Assembly: GCA_963838375.1 (NCBI GenBank)
Contig: CAWIQY010000015.1
Location: 992,001 to 1,056,000, forward strand
Source of the DNA: DVED01 sp963838375
Lineage (GTDB): Bacteria; Cyanobacteriota; Cyanobacteriia; Cyanobacteriales; Geitlerinemataceae
Direction of reading: 5' to 3'
Length of the DNA stretch: 64,000 nt
Both the position numbers and the translations under genes were made by a program. Positions 26,382 to 35,318 of this stretch are shown piece by piece (position 1 is the stretch's first letter; each line of letters begins with the position of its first letter). The notes under the pieces are model-generated. The model did no database searches and had not been told where the DNA came from. It saw only the letters and a list, made by a program, of their open reading frames with translations.

Positions 26382-26851
26382 TTTTGAAACAACCACAGAC
26401 CATCGGTGTGGCGGCGGAAGATTTCGACGCGACGATGTTGGGTATTGATGAGAACGTATTCTTGCAGGCTTTCGATAGTTTGGTAGTCGTGAAATTTATC
26501 GCCTCTGTCAAAGGATTCGGTGGATGGGGAAAGCACTTCAACGATCAGTTTGGGGAAGCATTTGTAGGTGTCGGTTTCGGTATCGCGGGGGTCGCAAGTG
26601 ACGAGGATATCCGGGTAGAAAAAGCGATTGCGCTTCACGATGCGGGCTTTCATATCGGAGATGAAGACGCGGCAACCAGAACCCCGTAGGTGCGATCGTA
26701 AATCGGCGAATAGGTTGCCCGCAATGGTAACGTGGGCATCAGTTGCCCCTGCCATAGCGAAGATTTCGCCGTCGAAGTATTCGTGTTTTGTGGGGCTGTG
26801 GGTTTCCAGTTGCAGGTAGTCTTCGGGGCTGAGGTAAGATCGGGCAAGCAT
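26288..26851 (-). CDS. Uma2 family nuclease-fold protein
   Basis: The 187-residue protein belongs to Uma2/DUF820, a PD-(D/E)XK-fold family greatly expanded in cyanobacteria; the cellular role is not established. Family features are LSPEDYLQLE at the N-terminus, FYPDILVTCD, and KLIVEVLSPSTESFDRGDKF with catalytic-like D, E and K residues. The final residues SIEPD result from the duplication and insertion immediately downstream, which displaced the original ending. The core fold appears intact. Confidence 0.88.
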   Translation of the reverse strand: MLARSYLSPEDYLQLETHSPTKHEYFDGEIFAMAGATDAHVTIAGNLFADLRSHLRGSGCRVFISDMKARIVKRNRFFYPDILVTCDPRDTETDTYKCFPKLIVEVLSPSTESFDRGDKFHDYQTIESLQEYVLINTQHRRVEIFRRHTDGLWLFQNYDDGETFQLKSIHYTGTFAMLYEDVSIEPD

Positions 26852-26952
26852 GGTATCGACAGTCGCGTCACTACTAATTGTACAAATAAGTGGAGGCTCT
26901 GACGACGCGCAATGTCATACTAAAATGAGTTCTTTCATTGGAGATTTGACCG

Positions 26953-27534
26953 ATGATTGCTACTGGCAACCCCAAACCAGAGACTACAACCTACACCGAA
27001 GTAGAATATTTTCATTTTGAAACTCAATCCGAACTGCGGCATGAATATCGCGATGGAAAAATTCTGGAAATGACTGGCGGTACGCCCGACCACAATCAAA
27101 TTGCAGCTAATCTCATTACCGCTTTAACGTTTGCTTTGCGGCGCAAACCTTATCGTGCTTTCATTACCGACCAGCGCCTTTGGATTCCGGATGCAAATAC
27201 CCACACTTACCCCGATGTGATGGTCGTTCGGGAACCGTTGGAACTCGAACCCGGACGAACGGATACGGTGATGAATCCTATTTTTGTTGCTGAAGTGCTA
27301 TCGAAATCGACGCGGAACTACGACCGAAGCGAAAAGTTTCAGCTTTATCGAACAATACCCAATTTAATAGAGTACGTGACGATCGACCAATATTTACCTC
27401 ATATTGAGCATCATATCAAAACCGAGCAGGGCTGGCTGTTGCGCGATATCGATGGTTTGGAGGCAAAGTTGGTATTGGAATCGATGTCTGTAGAAGTCGA
27501 GTTCGCAGATTTGTATGACAAGGTTGAGTTTTGA
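26953..27534 (+). CDS. Uma2 family nuclease-fold protein
   Basis: A second Uma2/DUF820 member of 193 residues, divergent from the first with a 101-bp gap. It shows the same layout: HEYRDGKILEMTGGTPDHNQ, a THTYPDVMVVREP strand, IFVAEVLSKSTRNYDRSEKF, and YVTIDQYLPHIEHH. Sequence similarity to its neighbour is only moderate, so they are not a recent duplication. AT-rich sequence with a weak purine stretch (TTGGAGATT) lies before ATG 26953. Confidence 0.9.
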   Translation: MIATGNPKPETTTYTEVEYFHFETQSELRHEYRDGKILEMTGGTPDHNQIAANLITALTFALRRKPYRAFITDQRLWIPDANTHTYPDVMVVREPLELEPGRTDTVMNPIFVAEVLSKSTRNYDRSEKFQLYRTIPNLIEYVTIDQYLPHIEHHIKTEQGWLLRDIDGLEAKLVLESMSVEVEFADLYDKVEF

Positions 27535-27720
27535 GTCTCGTTAATTCTAGGGGTCGGGTGTGTGGCCCCGTCGGCAAATTGTGGAAATGACGAGAATTCA
27601 AACTGCCGCCATCTCAATTGTAAAATCGAAGGAAAAGATAAAACGAATACAGACGACCGATTTGATTCAAAATTCGAGCGGCTCAATGGTTAGACTTCAA
27701 CAGTTTCGAGCGCTAAACAT

Positions 27721-28305
27721 ATGACGTATCAAAAGATATTACAAGCCGATCGAAATTACACCTTTCGTTCCTATTTTGAGATGCCTTACGGAACGGATGA
27801 AATTTTAGCGGAGTTTGACTACCGTTTCTCGATCGCGCGACTTTCACTACCCAGAACAACGCGATCGCTCGAACGATTGCCCTATCTCCAGCAACAACTT
27901 GAAGATATCTTTCCCCTGGTGCGATTGAGTAACGAAACCGCACGTCGGGAAACGCTGGTTTCTCCAGTGTTACTCGAAGTCATCCGAATCAGCAAAAGTC
28001 AACTGCGAATTGAGTATCCCGTTGCTGTGAGTAATTGGCTCAAAGGCAACCTCGATTATCTCTTAAAATCCAGTGGCGAACTACTCGTTATCGAAGCCAA
28101 AAATGATGACCTCACGCGAGGTTTTACTCAATTAGCCGTAGAACTGATAGCCCTATCGATCGCCGAAGAACGAGATATTTTATATGGGGCTGTCACCATC
28201 GGCGATACTTGGCGGTTTGACTCGAATGACTCGAAGATTCTCGGTTATTTCAGACGAAAATTCAATTTCGAGTATCCGGATTTCAAACCCAGCCTAATGA
28301 TATGA
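27721..28305 (+). CDS. PD-(D/E)XK-like hypothetical protein
   Basis: The 194-residue protein contains GNLDYLLKSSGELLVIEAKN, the D...ExK arrangement of PD-(D/E)XK nuclease folds, followed by a helix GFTQLAVELIALSIAEE and a YGAVTIGDTWRF strand. Similar proteins occur in cyanobacteria without a known role; it could be a solitary restriction-like nuclease or an inactive fold. It is preceded by a purine-poor region and followed by repeat debris. It sits in a local group of four nuclease-fold genes (26288-29696). Confidence 0.6.
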   Translation: MTYQKILQADRNYTFRSYFEMPYGTDEILAEFDYRFSIARLSLPRTTRSLERLPYLQQQLEDIFPLVRLSNETARRETLVSPVLLEVIRISKSQLRIEYPVAVSNWLKGNLDYLLKSSGELLVIEAKNDDLTRGFTQLAVELIALSIAEERDILYGAVTIGDTWRFDSNDSKILGYFRRKFNFEYPDFKPSLMI

Positions 28306-28426
28306 CGTTTGCCCATCTCAATTCCTGAACGGTTTTGGGAAATTTTTTTTTGAGAAGAGAGGGTCGGGCTGACCTAGAGGAGCTAGGATGCTTGCCCTGT
28401 ATGGGTTGGCAGCATCCGGTTTCCTC

Positions 28427-28612
28427 TTAAGGAAAAATCATCACCTCCACCTTCGCATCGGCTGAGCCTGCGGCACTCTCCAGGCGATAGTTAAAACTAA
28501 ATACCCCAGGCAAGAGAGTACTGGCAACACTGAAGCTGCCGTCGGCGTTGCCAAACAAGCGATCGTTTTCTGACAATCCCAGGGCAATATCGGCTCCATC
28601 TAAGGCTTGAAG
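28427..28612 (-). pseudogene. C-terminal fragment of a secreted calcium-binding-type protein
   Basis: On the minus strand 61 codons read LQALDGADIALGLSENDRLF, then GNADGSFSVASTLLPG and SADAKVEVMIFP before TAA. Segments like LDGADIxLGxSENDRxFGNA occur near the C-termini of large cyanobacterial secreted repeat proteins. Immediately upstream is an in-frame TAG and unrelated sequence, so only the tail of a lost gene remains. A hairpin beyond the stop (28387-28418) may be its old terminator. Confidence 0.5.
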
Positions 28613-28688
28613 CTATCCGGAAAAGTCAGAATCTCACAAAATTCGTGTGGTGCAGTAAATTTTAACGGTTTTTGGCACTCTATTAGTG

Positions 28689-28745
28689 AGAATGGAGTCA
28701 TTTCTCGAACGAGTTTACAGGGGTTTCCAGACGTGCTATATTTAC
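28689..28745 (+). repeat. Dispersed repeat, copy 1
   Basis: GAGAATGGAGTCATTT and GAACGAGTTTACAGGGGTTT, then CCAGACGTGCTATA, resemble 49229-49285 (GAGAATAGCATCATTT, GAACGAGTTTAAGGCGTTT, AGAAATGTGTTATA). The match is imperfect, so these are diverged copies of one small element. Confidence 0.4.
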
Positions 28746-28850
28746 TTTTTATATTCTTTTTGACTATTTTTTGTACATTAAACAATGTTATCGCTCGGTT
28801 ATCCCACTTCGATCGAGAAATAAAACTCAATATTGATTGAATAGAAAAAG

Positions 28851-29696
28851 ATGAGATTTATCAATCCGAAAACCGATTACGCCTTCAAAAAAATATTTGG
28901 TTCTTCCGAGAGTAAAGATATCCTCATCAGCTTTCTCAATGCCTTAATTTATGATGGCAACCCAACGATCGAAGATCTAGAAATCATCAATCCCAACTTA
29001 CCTCCGAAAGTGCAAGGGCTAAAAGACACCTACCTCGATGTCAAAGCCCAACTCAAGAACGGCACTTTTGTAATTATTGAAATGCAGGTTCTAAATGTAC
29101 AGTCTTTCGGCAAGCCAGAGGTGTTCAACGCAGCGAAAACCTATGCCTTTCAACTGCAAGCGGGAGAAGGCTACCGATTTCTCAAACCCGTCATTGCTCT
29201 AACACTAACGGACTTTGAGATGTTCGCTAACCGAGAAGAACTCATTTCTCGCTTCGTTTATCGAGAAAAAAATGATGGCTTTACCTATCCTGAAAACGAG
29301 ATCGAACTGGTCTTCATCGAGTTACCCAAATTTACCAAAGAACTCCACCAACTGGAAACGATCGCCGACAAATGGATTTATTTTATCAAATCCGCTCGAT
29401 CGCTGACTGAAATTCCCGAGAATATGGATGATATCCCCGAACTGCAACGCGCCTTTGAAATTGCCAACCAAGCAGATTTAACTCCCGCCGAACTCGAAGA
29501 TTTTGAACGGAGAGAAATGTTTATTTACGACCAACAAGGGGCGATCGCTTTGGGAATAGAACAAGGAATAGAACAAGGGCGAGACGAGGCAACCCGCGCC
29601 ATTGCCCGAAAATTACTCGATCGACTCGACGACGAAACGATCGCCACCACCACGGGTTTGAGTGTTGAAGAGGTTCGAGAATTGCGGGAGGAATAG
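28851..29696 (+). CDS. Rpn family recombination-promoting nuclease/putative transposase
   Basis: The 281-residue protein has the Rpn/PDDEXK_2 layout: MRFINPKTDYAFKKIFGSSE at the N-terminus, the catalytic strand pair YLDVKAQLKNGTFVIIEMQ with D and ExQ, and a C-terminal helical tail GIEQGIEQGRDEATRAIARK ending SVEEVRELREE. Relatives promote RecA-independent recombination in E. coli; cyanobacteria carry many copies. The length is typical for the family. There is no sign of terminal inverted repeats. Confidence 0.9.
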   Translation: MRFINPKTDYAFKKIFGSSESKDILISFLNALIYDGNPTIEDLEIINPNLPPKVQGLKDTYLDVKAQLKNGTFVIIEMQVLNVQSFGKPEVFNAAKTYAFQLQAGEGYRFLKPVIALTLTDFEMFANREELISRFVYREKNDGFTYPENEIELVFIELPKFTKELHQLETIADKWIYFIKSARSLTEIPENMDDIPELQRAFEIANQADLTPAELEDFERREMFIYDQQGAIALGIEQGIEQGRDEATRAIARKLLDRLDDETIATTTGLSVEEVRELREE

Positions 29697-29824
29697 AGGT
29701 AGGGTGCGTGTTTGCCCACGATCGAATTCCGACCTCGACTGTAACGAATTGTAATGAACCAGGGAATTTCTCGAAATTATCTTGACAAACATATGAACTC
29801 TAAATAGAGGGAGTATGACAAGTC

Positions 29825-30022
29825 ATGAAAATTGGAGAAATTCTTCTACGGAAGAAGTTGTTGTCTGGGCAACAACTCTCGAAACTGTTAACTGAGCAAC
29901 AGTCGGCATCGAGAAAACTTGGTGAACTGTTGCTCGAACGTGGAATCATATCGCAGACCGATCTCGTTGCGGTTTTGCAGGAACAACAGTGGCGTAGGGA
30001 TGGATTTTGGATCATCGAGTGA
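29825..30022 (+). CDS. Small MshEN/T2SSE-N-like helical protein
   Basis: A 65-residue protein holds two copies of a short helical motif, KIGEILLRKKLLSGQQLSKL and KLGELLLERGIISQTDLVAV. These match the N-terminal domain of PilB/GspE-type ATPases and the cyclic-di-GMP-binding MshEN fold, but no ATPase follows. Such stand-alone domains could be regulatory. Its TGA lies directly beside a GTG of the next frame and 46 bases before the sigma-like gene's ATG, suggesting co-transcription. Confidence 0.6.
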   Translation: MKIGEILLRKKLLSGQQLSKLLTEQQSASRKLGELLLERGIISQTDLVAVLQEQQWRRDGFWIIE

Positions 30023-30067
30023 GTGAGGAAACGCATCCACTCCCTGTCAATCCGAAACACGAACCCA

Positions 30068-30697
30068 ATGGACGAGAACATCGATCGACTTATTGCCAAA
30101 ACCTGTAGTTGTTCTAAAGACAGCCTAGAACGTCGAAGAGGGCTGAACCAGCTAATTGGCGAAATTCAGAAATCGGGCAAACTTCTGCGAGGCGCGGGAT
30201 TGCCTCACTCTGACTACGAGGATGCCCTCCAGCAAACTTGGCTGTACCTATGCCGCAATCTTTGCGAACCCACAACGGGACAGGCTTACGATCCCAATCG
30301 AGCGTGCATCACCACCTGGCTGAACGCTTATCTCAAGCGCAGAATTCAGGATCGTTTTCAGACAGCAGCAGAACAAGCAAAGAATAGGATGCCTTACTAT
30401 CGCGACGAACCTTTAGATCCTGTGGATATTATTGCCGCTCCGCCGGAGCCACCTCCCATTTTAGATGATATTCAAGAATGGGTGGAAAAAAACCGCCGTC
30501 AGTTATGTCGAATTCATGTTCGTAATCGTCCAGATATTAACTGTTACGTTTTGATTTTGCACCGCTTACCCCCCGAAACTTCGTGGGATGATTTATCCCA
30601 AAAGTTTGGGGTGGGAATTTCTACGCTCAGCAACTTTTACCAGCGGGAGTGCTTCCCTCGCCTCCTTGCGTTTGGTCAGTCCCAAGGCTATTTATAA
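30068..30697 (+). CDS. Sigma-70-like RNA polymerase factor
   Basis: From ATG 30068 the protein has 209 residues (GTG 30023 would add 15). Region 2 is visible as HSDYEDALQQTWLYLCRNL and NRACITTWLNAYLKRRIQDR, the core-binding and -10 recognition/melting helices. Region 4 is LPPETSWDDLSQKFGVGIST at the C-terminus. There is no region 1 or 3. It resembles extracytoplasmic-type factors found in cyanobacteria beside DUF1822 and CHAT genes. No anti-sigma gene is recognised; the DUF1822 and CHAT proteins that follow are candidates for regulators or targets. Confidence 0.75.
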   Translation: MDENIDRLIAKTCSCSKDSLERRRGLNQLIGEIQKSGKLLRGAGLPHSDYEDALQQTWLYLCRNLCEPTTGQAYDPNRACITTWLNAYLKRRIQDRFQTAAEQAKNRMPYYRDEPLDPVDIIAAPPEPPPILDDIQEWVEKNRRQLCRIHVRNRPDINCYVLILHRLPPETSWDDLSQKFGVGISTLSNFYQRECFPRLLAFGQSQGYL

Positions 30698-30742
30698 TTC
30701 TCCCAATCTAAATTCCTTCGAGATACAATATTCGCAATTTCC

Positions 30743-31792
30743 ATGACTTACTCTACCGGACACCTAACCATATCCATCCCCTTGAAACGTGCCGATCTCC
30801 AAATTGCTCAGCGATTTTCCCAAGAACAGCCGACGCCGGAGAAATCCCAGCAGGTGTACTATGAATACTTTGGCGGTTTTAGTGGTTCATTACTATTTAG
30901 AAATGTTGGAAATTCCCACGAATTTAACAATCCAGTTATAGCTGGAATCCCGTGGGTCGTCTGTGTGCGAATGTCGCCGACATCCATCTTCCTGGTATGG
31001 GACATTTAGAATGTCGAGCGATTCCGGTGGGGGAACCTGTTTGTCAGGTTCCTCCTGAAGTTTGGCACGATCGCCTTGGCTATGTTGTTGTTCAACTTAA
31101 TCGCCATTTTTCTGAAGGTACAATTTTAGGATTTGTACCCACGATTGCTCAAACTTCTCTAGAGACTCGATCGTCTTCAATCTCTAGATGCCCTGCTCGT
31201 TCGTCTTTATACTCTTGAGAGTTTTGAAGTGGTGATTCCTCCGGCTAATCCCGATAAAAATATCGCTTCTAATCCTCAACTTGAACGAGAAGAATGGACA
31301 TTAGAACGTCTACCCGCAGAGGAAAACTTAACGCGATTGGGTCAATGGTTTGACAATCTATTTGAAGCTGGTTGGCAGGCGATCGACGATTTGTTAGGTC
31401 GATCTCCGACTTGTTTGGAGTTTCGATTTCGATCGCCCAAATCTCCAGAGTTAGCCAATCGGGACGATCGAGCGATCGTCAAACGAGGGAAATCGATCGA
31501 TCTGGGGATTCAACTTTCCGAATCTTCGATTGTTTTGTTGGTCGAACTCAGGCAGATCGACAACGATCGAGTAGACGTTTGTCTCCAAGTTTATCCTTCT
31601 GGAAACCAAGTCTATTTACCCCCAAACTTGCAGTTCACTGTTAAAGATCGATCGAGCAATACCCAGTTACAAACCCAATCCAGACAGGCCGACAACTATA
31701 TCCAATTAAGATTGATAGCAGACCCCGGCGATCGATTTAGCGCAACTCTATCGCTAAACAATGTTATCGTTACTGAAAACTTTGCGATCTAA
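30743..31792 (+). pseudogene. DUF1822 family protein, three frameshifts
   Basis: DUF1822 proteins are cyanobacterial, of unknown function. The start STGHLTISIPLKRADLQIAQ and FSQEQPTPEKSQQVY is in one frame. The continuation NTLAVLVVHYYLEMLEIPTN is in the next from about 30862. WNPVGRLCANVADIHLPGMG is in another from about 30943. RLDRLQSLDALLVRLYTLES joins from about 31165, open to 31792 and ending LSLNNVIVTENFAI. The pieces are collinear, and the full protein would be about 345 residues, normal for the family. The gene starts 46 bp after the sigma-like gene. As written it makes no full-length product. Confidence 0.75.
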
Positions 31793-31941
31793 ATCATTTT
31801 GTTTGACTCTAAAATATCAATTCTTCGTAGGCTCATTGAGCGATCGTCGGCTTTCTACGAAGCGAAAGACGAATTTCACCATTAAAGTCTCAGGATAACT
31901 AGATCTCTGAATTCTTCAAGAACTCAGAGATCTAACTCTAA

Positions 31942-32047
31942 CAGGACTTACGCAGAGCTGCCATATATGGTGCTTTGTAGGGGCAAAGGGTAGTGGAGGG
32001 AATTCCCCGTGGTTGCCCTTATATCTGAAGCCGTTGTGTCAGTCCTA
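31942..32047. repeat. MITE-like element with AGGACTTACGCA end
   Basis: The left end AGGACTTACGCA (31943-31954) and right end TGTGTCAGTCCT (32035-32046) are imperfect terminal inverted repeats. Inside are GTAGGGGCAA and GGTTGCCCTT. The left end and inner hairpin recur after recG (12317-12371). It occupies the gap between the DUF1822 and CHAT genes; the rest of 31793-32205 shows no gene. Confidence 0.55.
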
Positions 32048-32205
32048 TCTAATATTTGGCTTCCACGCCCATCTACTGACTTGCTATAGATGGAATGGAA
32101 AAATTTTATGGTATCCAAACTATGGAAAAACCAGCTATCAGGAACTGGCATTTACTATGAAGACTTTGTTCATTGCTCAGATTATTCAATTGAAAAGCAG
32201 AAATC

Positions 32206-34224
32206 ATGAGTCAAGTTGCCATTCTCAAGTTTGTCAATGGAAGTCTAGATGAAGGATTTTCAGTCATTTTGCAAATCGGCGAAAACGGCGATCGCATTGC
32301 TTATCAAACTCTGGGAACACTTCCCGCAGCCCCCAAAATCAAACGCTACTACCAACAGTGGCAAACAGTTTATCGCAGTTGTGGTCAACGCACTCGTCGA
32401 ATTGCGGTATCTTCTCGTCTCGAATTTCCGGAAGGACAAGTGACGAATATTTCCATCCAAGATGATTGCGATCGCGCGTCGGAAAGGTTACGAAAAATTC
32501 TCAATGCTTGGCTGCGAGTCGAGTCATTTCGTCCGGTACGAGAAGGCATTTTAGAAAATCTCAAACGGACTGACGAAATTCGATTTGTATTACAAACTGA
32601 TGAACAGGAAATCGTTCATTTACCCTGGCATCTTTGGGAGACTATCGAGCGGTATCCCCGAGCGGAAATTGCCTTCAGTGCGGCAACTTATGGTCGGGTT
32701 CAAAATCGATCGACCGATCGATCCAGCGATAAAGTCCGCATCTTAGCTATCCTCGGTAGTAACGAAGGAATTAACCTACAAGCTGACCATATTGCCTTAA
32801 GAAACTTACCCAATGCCGAAGTTCGATTTTTAGTCAAACCCAAACGATCTCAACTGAACGACCAATTGTGGGCACAAGGATGGGATATTCTATTCTTTGC
32901 AGGACACAGTACCAGCGATCCCAACGGAGAAACTGGACAAATTCGGCTGAACGATCGAGAAAGTTTGAATTTAGACCAAATTAAATATGCCTTGAGACGG
33001 GCATTAGAAAATGGGTTGAAGTTGGCAATTTTTAACTCCTGCGATGGATTGGGACTGGCGCGGAATTTGGCAACCTTACAAATTCCCCAAACCATCGTCA
33101 TGAAAGAACCGGTTCCCGATCGCATTGCCCAGGAATTTCTCAAGCATTTTCTCAAAGCTTTTTCAGGAGGTCGATCGTTTTATTTAGCAGTGAGGGAAGC
33201 GCGGGAAAAACTGCAAGGACTCGAAGATAAATTTCCTTGTGCCACGTGGTTACCTACCATTTTTCAGAATCCTGCCGAAACGCCACCAACCTGGTCGAAT
33301 TGGTGCGAGTCTACTAAAACAGAAGCCTCGTTAGAGATCGATGGCGTTCTTCTTGAAATTACGCAAAAGCCAGCGGCTAAAAAAACACCTAAAAGATATC
33401 CATCGCGGGGTTCAAAAAATACCTCCATCTCCCGTAAATCTCATCGAAAAAATCCCCTCGTTCAAGTTCAGAACACCATCGATCGAGTCACAACGCTCGC
33501 TCAGCAGGGTTACAAAATAGCAAATGTGCTGCAAGAAAACATTATTAGCATTCTTAGCTTAATCTGTATTGCCGGACTGGCTGGCAGTCTGGGAGCGAGT
33601 CTAGGATTTTTGCTCATCTATCGATCGCCCCTTTCTCCTTGGATCAAATACGGAATATTTCAACTGCAATCGCACTTGCCATTTGGCATTCGCCTCCACC
33701 TAGAACCGGCGATTCTCGTCTTTGCGATCGCTGGATTTGCCACGGTTTGGGGATTGGCAAAAATGCCCCAATTGAAACGATATCCTTGGGTTTGGACACC
33801 CATGTGGGTTGGGAGTGCGGGGTACAGTTTGGCTTGGTTGAGCTGGCAACTAGGCAATGCGAAAGAAACCAGTACCTCCATATCTCGAGTGGGTGCGATC
33901 GCTGTCTTTTTTGTCATTCTAGGATTGGGTCGGGGTTTGTTAGAACATCCCCTGATTCATGGGTTATTTGCCGGAGTCTGTACGGCGATCGTTTTTCCCG
34001 GTTTAGTCGAAGGGAAGGGATTCGATTTTACGCCGTTTGTCCGGCTGATGCTGATGAATAGTAAAAACCCTGTCAGTTCTCCCGAATGGCTGTTTTGGGC
34101 ACATATCAAACCCCTATTTTGGTGCAGTGTTCGGTTTTTTGGTCTGTTGGGCATTTTAACGGGTTTGTTTCTGGGCATCAGTCGCGGCATTGGTCTGGGT
34201 TATTCTCACCTGAAAAGCGAATAA
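32206..34224 (+). CDS. CHAT-domain caspase-like protease with membrane segments
   Basis: The 672-residue protein has a CHAT (caspase HetF-associated) domain in its first half. The catalytic histidine is in LFFAGHSTSDPN (H234) and the cysteine in LAIFNSCDGLGLA (C279). A linker of basic residues (about 380-430) leads to about six hydrophobic segments, beginning IISILSLICIAGLAGSLGAS and ending GLLGILTGLFLGISRGIGLG, so the protease is probably anchored in the membrane with the CHAT domain cytoplasmic. CHAT proteases often process partner proteins in signalling or cell-death systems. It lies in a same-strand run with sigma-like, DUF1822, proline-rich and deiminase genes. Confidence 0.85.
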   Translation: MSQVAILKFVNGSLDEGFSVILQIGENGDRIAYQTLGTLPAAPKIKRYYQQWQTVYRSCGQRTRRIAVSSRLEFPEGQVTNISIQDDCDRASERLRKILNAWLRVESFRPVREGILENLKRTDEIRFVLQTDEQEIVHLPWHLWETIERYPRAEIAFSAATYGRVQNRSTDRSSDKVRILAILGSNEGINLQADHIALRNLPNAEVRFLVKPKRSQLNDQLWAQGWDILFFAGHSTSDPNGETGQIRLNDRESLNLDQIKYALRRALENGLKLAIFNSCDGLGLARNLATLQIPQTIVMKEPVPDRIAQEFLKHFLKAFSGGRSFYLAVREAREKLQGLEDKFPCATWLPTIFQNPAETPPTWSNWCESTKTEASLEIDGVLLEITQKPAAKKTPKRYPSRGSKNTSISRKSHRKNPLVQVQNTIDRVTTLAQQGYKIANVLQENIISILSLICIAGLAGSLGASLGFLLIYRSPLSPWIKYGIFQLQSHLPFGIRLHLEPAILVFAIAGFATVWGLAKMPQLKRYPWVWTPMWVGSAGYSLAWLSWQLGNAKETSTSISRVGAIAVFFVILGLGRGLLEHPLIHGLFAGVCTAIVFPGLVEGKGFDFTPFVRLMLMNSKNPVSSPEWLFWAHIKPLFWCSVRFFGLLGILTGLFLGISRGIGLGYSHLKSE

Positions 34225-34335
34225 ATTTGGTAATAGCGCGTGCTATACTGACCCATATTTTGAAATCACGGCTGATGAAAAAGTTAGCCCAGGTGATGGG
34301 AAAAATAGCTGACCGAATTACACTCAACGATAACA

Positions 34336-35142
34336 ATGCGGCAACTCACTTCCCGGTTTCTGAGGGCTAGTCTAATATCGTTCTTTCTCGTCAGTCCAAC
34401 GGCACTTTTGGCTCAAGTTGCTCCAAAAGAGCCTCCCACCACTGAAAGCGTGCCGGAAGACGAACCCGAAAACTCCGCACCCAAGCCGAAGCCAATTCCC
34501 GAGTCCGAGTCGTCCCCGTCGGAACCGATACCCAAAAAGTCGCCGCCGCCAGAAGAACTCGAACCCCAGGCAGAACCTGTTCCCCAAAGTGAGTTTTCTC
34601 CATTAGCGCCAACCCTACAGAAAAAGTCGCCGCCACCAGAAGAACCCGAACCCGAACCCGAACCCGAACCTTTACCCGAGCCAGAGATAGCGCCCGAAAC
34701 CGAGTTTCCCCGAGTTGAGCAGACAATTCCCCCCGCAGCGCCACCCGAAACAGAGATTGTTCCCCAAACCGAGTTAACAACTCCAGATCCAACACCGATC
34801 GTCGAACCCACGTCGATTCCCACGACGTCTCCTCGGGTGCTGCCGGAACCCGCTGTGCGAGATCCACAATCCCCAGCTTCGACTATCATTCCGTCGCCGA
34901 CGGCATCACCTCCATCTCCCCAGCCATCGCCGACGGTATCGCCCACCCCACTCGCCCAACCCACCAATAGTCCGTCGCCGACAATCACACCGCAATTAGT
35001 CCCTGCTCCGACGCAGGAACCGACAGAACCCCCTCCCAAGTCTCGCTCTGGGTTGTGGATTTCACTCGGTGTTCTCGGGCTATTAGGGGCTGGAATTCCT
35101 CTATTTTTCTGGTGGAAGAGAAGAAATTCTCTCAATCCGTAG
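34336..35142 (+). CDS. Proline-rich protein with signal peptide and C-terminal anchor
   Basis: The 268 residues begin with a signal peptide (RFLRASLISFFLVSPTALLA, cleavage near AQ at 27). About 180 residues rich in Pro, Glu, Thr and Ser follow, with repeats such as KKSPPPEELEP and EPEPEPEP. At the C-terminus is a transmembrane helix GLWISLGVLGLLGAGIPLFF with a basic tail WWKRRNSLNP. It should be anchored with a long extended extracytoplasmic stalk. The first coding bases overlap a short upstream frame. Function unknown; position suggests partnership with the CHAT and deiminase genes. Confidence 0.75.
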   Translation: MRQLTSRFLRASLISFFLVSPTALLAQVAPKEPPTTESVPEDEPENSAPKPKPIPESESSPSEPIPKKSPPPEELEPQAEPVPQSEFSPLAPTLQKKSPPPEEPEPEPEPEPLPEPEIAPETEFPRVEQTIPPAAPPETEIVPQTELTTPDPTPIVEPTSIPTTSPRVLPEPAVRDPQSPASTIIPSPTASPPSPQPSPTVSPTPLAQPTNSPSPTITPQLVPAPTQEPTEPPPKSRSGLWISLGVLGLLGAGIPLFFWWKRRNSLNP

Positions 35143-35318
35143 AAGCGTTAACGGTAATCCGTCGTAATGAATTCGATACAGTTGGTTATGTCGAATATAG
35201 CGCCCACGGACCCAAAAATCTGATGGTTGCGTTCGACAATTTTGCCGATCGCATTTGAGATTAGCGGTCACAATCCTGCTAAAACTATAAGGTTGATGGG
35301 AAAAATAGCAGAATCGGT

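Larger units (their letters stand above)
28306..28850. other. Intergenic debris before the rpn-like gene
   Basis: This stretch contains a hairpin GGATGCT...AGCATCC near 28387-28418, a minus-strand gene fragment (28427-28612) and a dispersed repeat (28689-28745). A plus-strand frame across 28607-28840 shows no family features and is not taken as a gene. Confidence 0.5.

Noticed and set aside
28607..28840. 77-codon plus-strand frame and its antisense partner
   Set aside because: Both cross a dispersed repeat and AT-rich sequence; hydrophobic content is by chance.
34413..35135. 240-codon glycine/serine-rich minus-strand frame
   Set aside because: Antisense of the proline-rich gene; low complexity explains the lack of stops.
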